From Sclerodactyla briareus (Eukaryota; Echinodermata; Holothuroidea; Dendrochirotida; Sclerodactylidae): a DNA stretch of 64,000 bases. Location: positions 620,001 to 684,000 of the forward strand of contig JAODTK010004999.1 in the NCBI GenBank assembly GCA_026419785.1, written 5' to 3'. The notes under the pieces are model-generated. The model did no database searches. It saw only the letters and a program-made list of their open reading frames with translations, and had not been told where the DNA came from. Shown piece after piece: positions 32,906 through 46,400 of the stretch (positions within the stretch are counted from its first letter, which is position 1; each line of letters opens with the position of its first letter). The translations under genes were made by a program, and so were the position numbers.

Positions 32906-35900
32906 ACTAAAAGATAAATGACTTATCACAAGCGTTCCTCCACTAGATAAGCTTTCCTGAATAAAAGCAATGAACAGAACAAAATGAGAAACCACAAGCT
33001 ATATCAAGATGTGACATGCTAATCAGTCATTACCCCAAATGTATTATTCAGACATAATACAATGATATAGAGAATTTTGGTTAGAGTTGTGTTGCAATTC
33101 TCTCGGAACAGGATGGTATGTGCCGAACATAACTAGGAGGGGAAAAAGCTCCCCCCTTGCTGCAGAACATGAATCATCAAAAGAAATCATTCGTCAAAGA
33201 CTTGCCAGAGCAGTTTTGAAATGAAGGACATTCTCTCTTGACAAATGAGTTGATCTGGTCAGACCTCATTTCTGGGCAAACTGGATTTGGTGAGAAAGCT
33301 TATAAGCTTAATGGGAATGGAAGCAATTATTCATTCAAAATCAAATAGCCAGCTTCCATAAACCTAATCAATGATGATGATGTGATGATGGTGGACAATC
33401 ACTCGGAAAGAAATCCTAACAAATTTGATGATCAAGTTCAATTTATTTTGGGAATAGAATTTTTAACAAGAATTGCGCAGAGGTGGAGAGGTGGACATCA
33501 GGAAGGGTAATAAAAACTGACAAAAAATCTGTGACTGCTAGATCATTTCATCAGGAAGGGGGGTAAATGGATATGGGTAAATACTGACGAAGATATCTGT
33601 GGACTGTAGATCATGTCGAGCGCTATGATCCACGATTCCCCCAATCACCAAGTTTCTGGAGACTGCTCCCAAGTCTCTCTAAAAACATAGCCAGATGAAT
33701 ATGCAGGAGAGGAGTTAGATATGGCCTGTGCAGATCACCCACATTTGATGCCAACCACCGATGTTGTGCATTGTGGATGGGGACTGCTGACCCAGCACAC
33801 CCAGTCACATACATGTTTTGAAAACCAAAACTTGCTTAACACTACTAATCCTAACTATGCTACAGCCTGACGGAAGTTGTCTGGAAAAATTGATGGCTCA
33901 TGTTCTATGGTTTCTGTATTTCTTGTTGTTTACTGGTGGATGACTGAACCTGCAGATATGCATTGTTACCCGGCGATATGATTATAAAATGTGGCATTCT
34001 GTATGATACAAACTAAAACCAACCGAAAATAACCAACAATTAGGCACCCTTCTTGTAACATCTACAACATAGCTATTTACAAACATCAAGCAGGGGTGCG
34101 GTGTACAGAATTATTGTTTACATAATTTTTTGTGATTTTCTCTTTATTTCATTTTTCTCAGCCTCTTTCCTCTCGTCAACTGTCTTGACCCCCCATATAG
34201 GACGAAAAGTCATATATGACCAACCGCATGCAACCCATCCCAAATATTGCATTTCACAAGTACCAATAGAAAATTGAATCATTCTTGGGATGTTCATCAA
34301 AATTCATCATTGAGATGATTCGGCATAAATTAAAAAAAACTGTGTGAACTAATTAGTGACACAGTAAGAGAGTTAATTTGATTGAGCTATGACTAATAAC
34401 TATCTGGTGGTGGCTTCCAAAAATTTGCCATATATTCTAAGTTGATGATGAAATAATATAGCATTATTTTAATATTTGTCCACCCAAGGGGGCAGTTATT
34501 TGCAAATTAATGGGTTTTCCGACTTTTCTTAGGCTCCAAACCAAAGATGGTCTTCTTGCCAGAATAACTGCAATACGGCACAGAGTCAAAAGTCCCATGC
34601 TGAGTTGGAATTGCATTGCCATCCCCCTGGACTGCAGAATGTGCTTTATTTTCAGTTATTCAAGACATAATAAAGGACATGACCTACCCTCGAGGAAGCG
34701 TCATGATTAACTATCAGGAGAGTCGGGGCCACAATTTGGAGTCCCTTGGACTTAATAATGACTCACAATGATTTAGCCATGACTAGGGAATTCAAGTGTG
34801 ACATGACAAGTTCATTCAGTCTAAGTAATGTGCAGCATTATTGCAGCTCGCGGCAGTATAGCCCAAACTTTAAAAAAGTTGTTTAACTTCACTGTTTGAG
34901 ATCGTAAGACTACCAATACAGACTTGTATTGCGATATTTGGGGTCTCAAAGTTGATTAATTGAGAGTCTCTCAAAATCATTTGGATATACTAGCACCTAT
35001 ACTACTGCATATTACTTTTGGTACGGTTTAAAAAATATTGGGAAATAATTAGTGTCAGCTGTCAAAAATAGATCACGAATGGGAATTTAAAACTATCAGT
35101 TACAAAAGAATAATTCACTTAATTCAATAGAGTATGGAATTATGCTACGTATTTTAATGTCCAGAAATGACATAGTTACTCAATCCCCAAAATAGCAAAA
35201 TATAATGGTTCCGTGGTCCAAGCCTGACAAACAAATTTCCCAAATTGCATATTAATGTTTTTCTCTATCTTGGCTAAAATATATTTGTGTCCGGTGTTAA
35301 GTTGTGAACTCGCTTGCAGACCTGTGAGCAGGTGGGAAAACTGCAGTTTGGTGTTTGAATTGAGGCAGAGGGCGTTTTGGCAGTGCTATTCAGGAAGGCA
35401 GGTTACTTCATTTCTAGCTGGGCCCTGGTTTTAGACCAACAAACACAAAATAGGGACCTCACACCTCTACCATCAGGGCTTGAATGAACGGATATGAACA
35501 GCTTACAGGATAGTTCACACTATAGCAAAGCTTGGTTAATTTGTTGAGACAAATTGGCTGGAAAAAGCCTAATCGCATCTCTGGCTGGACATGGGATTTT
35601 GAATTATCTGCCAGCGAACCAGTTGTAACTCCCAACAAAACCCCAACAATGAGACTTATTTACAACTGAAAATACCCAATAGGCAACCATCACCCTTAAT
35701 CTGTAAAGTACAAAGCAGATTTTGTTTACAAATATTACCAAGAGTCATTCAACCCCTGGACAGATTGACACAAAAGTCAGAGACAATGAAAATATATATA
35801 AACAAAGAGCATCAATAAGAGGTCAAGTTCCACAATGCCTGGATTTGGTGTGTTAAGTGGGCTAGTTAGTTAGGTGCGGTAAGGGGTAATAAGTTAGCCA

Positions 35901-36911
35901 AGTTCCAACACTGTTTCACTTTCGAATTGATGTAGGTGAACTTCAGATCCTAGTCTGGCTAACTACCAGGCCAAAGATAGGATGTTCATCCTTGCCCCTC
36001 ATTTGTACTTATTCATCCTATTTTGGGAAATGAAATCGCCTGATTCCGATGTTGGAATATTATAATTTACTTGTTCGAGAATATGATTTTCGGGGGAGAA
36101 TTCCACAGGGCATGTATTTGGGCCACAGTGTTGGCTTTCGGGTGCGCGTTTCGACCAACACATAGAAATAAACAACTGGGGTGTAGATTCAAATACAAAT
36201 TAGAGAAATCTCAAATTCTTGAGCCTTGGGATGAACTGTGGAAGTAAAATAAGAAAGAGGTGTGTTGGCTACTGACCGAAAAACATTGATCCCTAATTTG
36301 TGCACATTTGTGTAACCATAAGTCACCAGTTCTTATTGCTAGTGTTTCGAAGATGTATCTGTAAGACCAGATTTTTCTCATGCCACCCCTCACGCAATTA
36401 ATTTATTAAAGAAAAGAAAAAAAACCACGAAAACAGGTAGTTTGAAAGTAGAAACTTGGATATTCTCCAATGCAATTGCCCCAGCAAGATTCCTTTGTGT
36501 AACCTTTTTTTTTTTTAACTGTGTGGAGTTGTCAAGACTGGGAACAAAGACTGTGAACATTCTTTGGTGATGAGGCTATACTTGTTATAAATCTGATGAC
36601 GATAAAAAGTTAATGTCAATCTTAATGACAGGATGGGCTTTTAAATACTGTTTCTTCGTCTTTTAAATGAATGCAGTAGGGTGACTTCTGCTATTCGGGA
36701 TATGAAACAGAGGCACGCAAGGTCGAATATTCTTCTGGAAAGAAAGCCCTATCTGGAGCTCTCTGCAAAGTACAACCTTGTCATTAGTAACACTAATGAC
36801 AAGGAAGTCTCAGAACTAGGACAGGTCCATGGGCCAGTATTAGTTTGTCACCTTGACAAACCATAGATGAACTCTACAAATATATATGTGCCTGTTCTGT
36901 CAAAGTTACCA
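32906..36911. other. No recognised gene
   Basis: AT-rich intergenic-type DNA downstream of the nuclear receptor gene. A diverged two-copy repeat of about 75 bp lies near 33500-33615 ('gaaggg...taaatg...tctgtg.act'). No domain-bearing frame was found. Confidence 0.55.
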
Positions 36912-37051
36912 GAGAACGCACAACCTGAACTTATTGGCATATTCCCATTATCTTCCATTAGCTTTCAATTATCTTCAAAAGGAGAACGCACAACCTGAAC
37001 TTATTGGCATATTCCCATTATCTTCCATTAGCTTTCAATTATCTTCAAAAT
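36912..37051 (+). repeat. Perfect 70-bp tandem duplication
   Basis: The block starting 'gagaacgcacaacctgaact' at 36912 is repeated without change at 36982. It ends 'attatcttcaaaa'. Either a recent duplication or an assembly overlap. Confidence 0.95.
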
Positions 37052-40000
37052 GGTAGGCATATAAAGGGTATAGAATATGACATTCTCCATACACTGTGTC
37101 ATTAGAGGGCAATAACTTATCAATTGCTTATTGTTGGGAGGCCCCAGCCGCATGCCTTGGTATTGACCGTATTTGGGCACATGTCTAGAAACAAATTGCC
37201 TCATGAGCACCGTGGTTTGCCAGCTGAGTTTTTGGGATTATTGTCATACATAGACTAATGGGGCACAAAGGTCAGTATGACCAGAACACCTTTTTCCCAG
37301 GTGTGGGAAAGCTGCATGGGAAGCAACGATTAGCTGAAAGAGAAGAGTTGCAATGTATGCAACATTCAATTTTCCATTACTAAAGTTGGTTATTTGGAAA
37401 TCAGTGTTTCAACCACCTTGAAACTGTGCCCGAATTGTACGGTCATAACGTCGAAATCCATTACAGATTTCTATCTACCTCCTACATTGGCCAAATGGGA
37501 CAAATGTTACTATGAGGTCAGTTAACAACGGACCAAATCCTTGCAGGTTTCCAATTGCCCTAAAGTCGCGATAATAAAGATGAAAAACCACCCTCTTGGT
37601 GCTTCTGATGACACCATATAACATATGCATATGTTGACAATTTCTTCAATAATAACTGAATGAAATATGACTGCTTCCAATATTGTGAAGGGTTGCCAAA
37701 AATTGGAAATATTGAAAAAGATGAAATTATCTGGCCAAAATTAACAGTCCATATCCGATAAATTTTTCTCTATCCAAAATAGAATCATGTTTCGTTTTGA
37801 ACTTTCGATGGCTGAACTGTTTTTTAAAGAAAAAGAGGGCACCCCATGGAACAGTTCTTGCTGTTGGAGAACAAGTTTCCAACAGAACCCCCAACCAACA
37901 CTGCCCTCAAATATGAATATTGCTGATAATGTTTTTAATTGAACTATTTGAAAACAGTCAATGACATAAAATGCAAATATTACAAAACTTGACCCTGGGT
38001 GATTAACCGGAACGCACATAAATCAGTTTTCCATTCATATTCTTTACCTAGAAACAGGTTCGACAAGATCATATCGATATAACTTCTGAAAAGTACAATG
38101 ACATCGACAGCTACTCAAAGTAGGCAGACTTTATAAATTTCCCTGTTTTCACTTGGCAAATCTTCGGGCAAATTTTATCTCTTGCTCATGTTTTCAAAGT
38201 ATGAGCAACTTGGTTTAGAGATTGTAAACGGTGCACCGCTCTTTGTTTCAGGAAAGACATTCCGATTGTAAAGGCATCCTCACACGTCCATAGTACAAAA
38301 TGTTAAACTCGTGACAAAAAAATCTTTATTTCCTTTGATATCTCAAATCTAAGACCCATGTCCATACTAACGCAAAGACACCAGCAATATAATTACTTTA
38401 ACTATTGATCCTTACAAGTGAAGGTTTATATACAAAATGTTGTCAATATTTTTTTTGTCACGAAGGACGCTGACGCCACTCAGCATGATAAACTTAGCAG
38501 TTGGTCGGCTAACTTGGATGCAGCAGGAATAAGGTATACTTCCTCCAACTAAGAGAGAATCTCACTCTCTTCTTTTCTCTCCAAATGCTTGTGGACACTA
38601 ATTTTTTTTTGTTTATTTTGCCATATTTTCCATCTCCCAGAAATTATCGTCCTAAAGAAACGAACCACACCAGCAATCCAGTTCCTTCAAAATTTCACGC
38701 TAGCACCGGTACGATCTCTGACTCTAGCATTTTTAGGGGGACAGATGAACTCATTAACACCCTGTAAGGACCAACACTAAGAAGCAGGAGGGACCCACCT
38801 GACAGTGAATTGCAACAAAGAGCCACTCAATGGCAAATTGGCAACCCACTAAGCAGGAAGGTTTGGCTGCAAAAATGTTATGTAGGCAGTGTTACCAACT
38901 TGCACTCATGATTTGTAGGTGCAAGCCCTTTATCGTTTTTTCGCAATATTTTGATAACTGTACCTATTTTGCCTGATTTGAGGAGAGGACAACTAGTTGA
39001 ACACACTTTGAAGTAACATTATTAGATTATATGATGGATTGGGGATTCAGATAAACCCCACCACTGTCAATATAGTTCAATTACCCATTTTTTTTACACT
39101 GAATGATTTGGGGTCCCATGTGGGCCTAAATTGCACAAACGTGACAAACCCTATATACCCCCCCTTCCCCTCCCTTTTCCCACTCCTACTTCCTTACACC
39201 TTGGATGGAAGCCATAAATAAACAACAACCCATTCCATTCAGAAGTCCACTCAGCCAGCTGAAATGGACAGAGTCCTAGCTTTATCCCATACTATTAGAA
39301 TGAAACCAACTGATCCTAGCACCTACATTAAGAATGGGGACCAGCGTGTTACGAGTAGGTCCTGCAATCCTCTCTCAAAACACTGTAACCTTAAGATTGG
39401 CAGTGCAAGTGCAGTTTCAATCTCTGAAACTTGCCAATATTTTTATGATAGCTGAACTGACCAATACCTCCTGATACTATAATCTTCTTTGGCATCATAG
39501 TCCCATGTGACCGACCGAAACCCCTGACTTGGGTAGAACTGCGTAAGGCCTCCTCACCCGAAACAGCAATTGGTGGAGACCTCAAGACAGTGATTTACAA
39601 TGAAGATTCCAGTTCTTTCTACAATCATTCTCGTACATCAGTGAAGTACTCAACCCATCGCTTGCCTGAACTGTGGAATACTGTAAAGAGTCCTGGACCT
39701 CCTTGAGCAAGTGGGTTGCCTTGACCCTCATTTTCAGTTTATTTGATCTCTCTGGATTGGACATACTCTTGAATGACTCACAGGATGTATCTCCCTAAGC
39801 CACTGATCTCTTGATCTCCCTAGACATGAGATTTAACAACCTGTTGGATTGGATAAGGTCTCAGTACATGTTAATACAGTCAAATTCCTCGGTCTCTCCC
39901 TGGGCCGGGGTGGGTCTCAGTAGCAGTGTTAGTCAAGAGGTCTAAAGCTAGAGCTATCGATTTCCATTCCCTTCAGACCACCAATGCCCAACTCAACTCG

Positions 40001-40100
40001 CAGGATAAGACACCAGATTCACTGGATAGGACAAGATATCCTTTGTTAACACTGGTCAAATCACAGGCTCATTACCCACCAGAGTTAGCCACATCGACCT
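37052..40100. other. No recognised gene; possible LINE scrap
   Basis: Mostly AT-rich. On the plus strand near 39835-39905 the frame-broken words NNLLDWIRSQ and VNTVKFLGLSL faintly recall the LINE 'NxLxxWxxxN ... VKFLGxxLD' region, too little to call. The 3' UTR of the nuclear receptor gene must lie within this stretch, but I could not place its poly(A) site. Confidence 0.4.
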
Positions 40101-40219
40101 ATTTCCGATTCCACTCCATTCGTGCCTCCTCCTCGATGCCCGCGTAGTCGCGCCCGTCCTCCAGAGGAACACCGGCCCGCTGGCCTAGCAAGGCCCTCTG
40201 TCTCTGGTTTGGCGCGGGG

Positions 40220-40458
40220 TCAGTGCAAGTCACAGATCTCCTTGATAAGCGGGGGTAATTTCTGTCCTGGAGCGTCCGGTGGAAGAGGAGCTCCGAGTGA
40301 CTGTTGTTCCGTGTCCCCGGAGTTTCGTGACTTCATGAGGACCTTGGGCAGGAGGAGGTGCTCCTTTGGCCGCCTGAGTTTTAGGTACAGCGGAAGCATG
40401 TCAAGGTAACGCTCCTGCAACGCCTCAACCTTGGCCCGGTTCTTCACCAGCGGACGAT
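40220..40458 (-). CDS. Nuclear receptor last exon: helices 9-12 and stop
   Basis: Acceptor 'cttctccgcacag' before 40458. It opens DRPLVKNRAKVEALQERYLD, matching FXR 'DRxxxxxRxxVExLQExxLD'. The frame as assembled gives an unusual loop after KVLMK, whereas the +1 frame there reads NSHSELLFHRTLQDR, matching LXR 'SVHSEQVFALRLQDK' of helix 10/11. The original frame resumes at KLPPLIKEICDLH, the AF-2 helix, followed by TGA at 40220-40222. Two compensating one-base changes therefore bracket helix 10/11. Confidence 0.85.
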
Positions 40459-43400
40459 CTGTGCGGAGAAGATAATGAGAGTTAGATACTGTTTGATGCC
40501 TCTTCCATAATCCATGAGGTCGAGTAAAAATAAAAACATGTTTATTAGCATCCGGCTTTTTTTCGAAAAATGAGGAGGCGGCACCCTTTTTTTTCTGGCG
40601 ACCCGACCATTGAGTTTATCAAGATGTCATATACAGATGAGTGTCCCACATGTTCCTTTCTCAGAAGGCGGCCTTTCACATTCCTTTCATTATGGTTCTA
40701 CAGTCTCCTAACCGAAACAGGACTCAAATTGTTCAGAGCAAACTGATTTCTGGAGTTGTGACTTTCAAAATATTCTTTCAAAAAAAGTTATGGCCTGAAT
40801 GAAGAAAAGAAGAAATTTTCAGAATCCTTCAAAAAAGGAGCTGGGACGCTAAGCATGAAATTTATTTTTATTTTGCCTAACCCTTAACCAGTCGTGGGCC
40901 ACTGGATTGTTAACTCACTCTGTAGGTCGTGTAGAGGACCATGATGAATGACAGCAGGTCAATGTCACTGGTATACCCCCTTGACTGGGGAATACACCAC
41001 ATAAAGAGGACAAGGTCACCACAAGAGACTGAATCCAAATCATTATAATAATTCAACATATATTCATAGGATGCAATATGAACGTTTTGAGTCGCCAACA
41101 CAAGCGACAAACACAATTACAAGAACTGCCAGCAAAAAAACCATTCACCTTTCTATATTTACCAAATAAATGAGGTTCAACCGTACAGCAAGCGGCAGCC
41201 TATTCCACAGAAAAGGGAGCAACTGAGGAAGCATGGTTTGTGCCCAGCTTTATGGGCACTACAACACGATTGAGGCATATGAAACACGAAATAGTTTCTT
41301 ACCTCAAACATGCTTACTGAAACATGACTACATCAATAATTCTCTGTTTGCCATTTTCATATTGTTCTTAAGAGCAGAGTAATATTCATCAAGTGTTGTT
41401 TAGCGTTGTACAATGAGTTTGTGATGCATAGCATTGTGCTATGTCAGTAGGATGAGCATAGAGGAATCTTGGATGGGTTCAAAAGTGGCATCGCCCCATA
41501 ACTAAGGTCTGCCATAAACTCATGTGATTTTTCTGAGTTTGTCAGATTATTTTCAGGTCATCTAAGGGCAAATTTGAATATTTCAACTTGGAATGGAACC
41601 AAATTGGTAGATGTGAAATACATTCAGTCTAGATAGAAAATGAGGTAAATTTGATGTCAAATTTGCATAATGCATACAATTTTTCCAGATGTTCCATAAT
41701 TTATTGAAACTTGGTTCATGTAGACTACACTGAGTCCTGACAAAAGGTGATGTCATGGTCACCCGAAGTACACCAATTGCATGAATATATACTGTTCGCA
41801 AAACGAACACATGTCTTGTTCACAATGTAGGACAAACATTCACCTGAAGACAATAGGTGATCGTCATGAGCAGCACAAACTCAGCATAGTCCAATTGGAG
41901 CTCGGCCATGCTTGACGCAAAGTCGTATAGGGGCTGCACCAGGGTACCCATCCCACCCGTCCAACAGCTGCTTGCGTGTGTAAGGCTCCTCGTTGCCAAA
42001 CATGATGGCGTCCAGCTCCTTGTTGTACCTCAGAGCTACCCTGATTAACATGACCTCTACTGCTGATCCCTGCACAGACAATGGGAAAAGAAAGAGACAA
42101 TTAGGTCAAGTCATATGTTATTGTCAAGCAAGAGTACAAGTACCCATCACAATATTGATTTGATTTATAACGGGTTCAGGAGCCATGGAAGCTCATCTAG
42201 GAACCATGGACATGTTGATCATGGATGAGCACTGGCGATAACTCGCCTTTTCTGCCTTCACTATTGCTCAGATGATAACGAGGCGGGGGTGTAAGCAATC
42301 CCAACCTGCTCCCAGGATCGCCACCTTACGACCCCATCTGAAAGGACTATCAGTGAACTCCAGGATCCAACCACTTTTCAGAATGTGGATGAGCGTAAGT
42401 TCAAGTTCAACGTTGACTACTGCTCACAGAGCCGACAGACGAGACTTATCATGATTATCCCGTAAAAACCCCCAGTAACCCCCAAAATCCACTGCATCAC
42501 AGCGGAACCCATGAAGTGAAGACCATGACCTCGCCCATCTCAACTGCAAGAACAGCCAGCCAGGGGTAAACGTCCAGCGCCTGCTGGAATTCGAACCCCA
42601 AATATTTTGGTTGTAAAGTGTCACTGATACCACTCTACCATTCTTCTGCCCAATTATGTGTACTAGTCTAGGTGCTCCCTCGATATGGGTTCACTCTATT
42701 CTGGAACTATCGGACATGGAACTGTGACACAAAGTTCTGACACTGGTATAACAGAGATGTACGAATACCCTGTTTCATTCCATCAACCATGATATATATG
42801 ATGGCTACAACCTTAACGTTTCATGATGGAATTTGTGGTGGCAATCATTTGCAACCTTTTTTAGCTTTCTGGTTTCACTTTTGGTGGCAGGCAGAGGAAC
42901 ACTGAACAAGAACTACCCTAGGAACTCTACAGTCATAAACTGAATAATTCCGAAACTTGTTTCAAGTGACAGCGGCAGTGAACAAGAGTTTGGTGGGGAA
43001 ATGAAACTGCATATGGGCAGCAGCATCTGTGAGGCTGGAACAGGATCCATTGATACTAAGCGAATGTCAAGAGCTTTCGTAGAAAAGCACTCTAGTTTTA
43101 AAAGCTGAAAGTCAGGGGAACAGAAACTGATGAATTCTGTCATTATTTCTCATTGACCAGCACAAACATTTATCGGGTATGGGAAGGGAATTGCACAATT
43201 CATATTTATATGACGCATGAGGAAGGAAGTCACTGGCACAGCTTAGCAACTTTCTAATCAATAATATATGGTCAGCGTTACTAAATTACTCTCGAGTCTA
43301 TTTTTTCCTATTAGTGAATAGAATCAAATCAATAAATGCAAGTCAGTTATATAAACAAATAATTTAAATGGGGATTCTTTTCACTAAGCTTCTCCAAGGT

Positions 43401-46400
43401 TACGGTTAGTGAGATAGTAATGCTATCGTGTGAAAGGTCAAAGGTGTAACCTGACTGCTCGATATTGCATGTGCAGAACAATCTTTCAGCAGAACTCCTG
43501 ACGAAAACAAAACGTCCTACAGCACAAAACTGCACATATCCCCCCACCCCCATACTGATATCCCCCCACCCTCATACTGATCAACAATAAAATCTAATAA
43601 GACGGGATGGAGTATAAGTACCCAATTCAGTTTTATGCTTCATGTTATTCATTATGTTATTAATATACTACCAGTTATCTATCATTTATTATTAATTACT
43701 ATTATTTATTTATGATTACTAATACTACCAGTGTCTCCCCAAAGTCACATTGAGTTAAAGAGTTACTACCGTTGACCATCCAAGATCTATTTAGTGACAA
43801 GGAACAACCAGTGTTCATCCATCATTGATTGAGTTACTACCGTAGACTATCCATAACCAGATTGATGGGTGAGTTTACTACCAGTGACCATCATGATCAT
43901 ATTGTTTGATAGTTATTACCAGTGACCATCCATGATCACATTGACTGATGAGTTATATGATAGTGTCCATGCATGATAACATTGTTTGATGAGGAGTTAC
44001 TATCAGTGTCCATCCATGATCAAATTGATCGATGAGTTACTACCAGGACCATCCATGATCAAATTGATCGATGTGTCACTACCAGTGATCATCCATGATC
44101 ATATTATTGATGAGTTACTACCAATGACCATCAATGATCATATTGATTGATGAGTTCCTACCAGTGACCATCCATGATCATATTGATGAGTTACAATAAT
44201 TATCCATCCATGATCATATTTATTGATGAGTTACTACCAGTGACCAATCCATGATTATATTGATTGACGAGTTACTACCAGTGACCATCTATGATTATAT
44301 TGATTGATGAGTACTACCAGTGACCATCCTGATCATATTGATGAGTTACTACAAGTATCCATCTATGATCATATTGATTGATGAGTACTACCAGTGACCC
44401 TCCATGATCATATTGATTGATGATTACTACCAGTGACCATCCATGATATATTGATTGATGAGTTACTACAAGTATCCATCTATGATCATATTGATTGATT
44501 ATATTGATTGATGAGTTACTACCAATGAACATCCATGATCATATCGATTGATGAGTACTACCAGTGACCATCCACGATCATATTGATTGATGAGTTACTA
44601 CAAGTGTCCATTAATGATCAAATTGATCGATTATATTGATTGATGAGTACTACCAGTGACCATCATGATCATATTGATTGATTATATTGATTGATGATTA
44701 CTACCAGTGACCATCATGATCATATTATTGATGAGTTACTACAAGTGTCCATTAATGATCAAATTGATCGATGAGTACTACCAGTGACAATCCATGATCA
44801 TATTTATTGATGAGTACTACCAGTGACCATCCATGATCATATTGATCGATGAGTTACTTCCAGTGACATCAATGATTATATTGATTGATGAGTTACTACC
44901 ATGACCATCCATGATTATATTGATCGATGAGTTACTACCAATGACCATCCATGATATATTGATTGATGAGTTACTAACCAGTGACCATCCATGATCATAT
45001 TGATTGATGAGTTCCTACCAGTGACCATCCATGAATCATATTGATCGATGAGTTACTACCATTGACCATCCATGATCATATTTATAGATGAGTTACTACC
45101 AGTGAAGATCCATGATCATACTGATCAATGAGTTACTTCCAATGATCATCCATGATCATATCGATTGATGAGTTACTACCAGTGACCATCTATGATTATA
45201 TTGATTGACGAGTTACTACCAGTGACAATCCATGATCATATTTATAGATGAGTTACTACCAGTGACCATCCTGATCATATTTATAGATGAGTTACTACCA
45301 GTGACCATCCAGGATCATATTGATTGATAGTTACTACCAGTGACCATCCATGATCATATTGATCGATGAGTTACTTCCAGTGACCATCAATGATTATATT
45401 GATTGATGAGTTACTACCAGTGACCATCCTGATCATATTGATCGATGATTTACTACCAACCAGGGACCATCCACGATCATATTTATTGATGAGTTACTAC
45501 CAGTGACCATCCATGATATATTGATTGATGAGTTACTACCAGTGACCATCCATGATCATATTGACTGATGAGTTACTACCAGTGACCATCCATGATCATA
45601 TTGATTGATGAGTTACTACCAGTGACCATCCATGATCATATTGATTATGAGTTACTACCAGTGACCATCAATGATCATATTGATCGATGAGTACTACCAG
45701 TGACCATCCATGATTATATTGATCGATGAGTTACTACCAGTGACCATCCACGATCATATTTATTGATGAGTTACACCAGTGACCATCCACGATCATATTG
45801 ATTGATGATTACTACCAGTGACCTCCATGATCATATTGATTGATGAGTTACTACCAGTGACCATCCTGATCATATTGATCGATGAGTTACTACAGTGACC
45901 ATCCATGATCATATTATTGATGAGTTACTACAGTGACCATCCTGATCATATTGATCGATGAGTTACTTCCAGTGACCATCAATGATCATATTGATTGATG
46001 AGTACTACCAGTGACCATCTATGATTATATTGATTGACGAGTTACTACCAGTGACCATCCTGATCATATTGATTGATTATATTGATTGATGAGTACTACC
46101 AGTGACCATCCATGATCATATCGATTGATGAGTTACTACCAATGACCATCCATGATCATATTATTGATGAGTTACTACAGTGACCATCAATGATCATATT
46201 GATGAGTTACTACAAGTGTCCATTAATGATCAAATTGATCGATGAGTTACTACCAGTGACCCTCCATGATCATATTATTGATGAGTTACTACCATGACCA
46301 TCCATGATCATATTGATTGATTATATTGATTGACGAGTTACTACCAGTGACCCTCCATGATCATATTGATGAGTTACTACCAGTGACAATCCATGATCAT

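Noticed and set aside
40905-41116. Minus frame ending IDLLSFIMVLYTTYR with a good GTGAGT-type donor, considered as an extra receptor exon
   Set aside because: It vaguely resembles helix 7-8, but the exon at 41844-42069 already supplies that part, and its phase does not fit the last exon.
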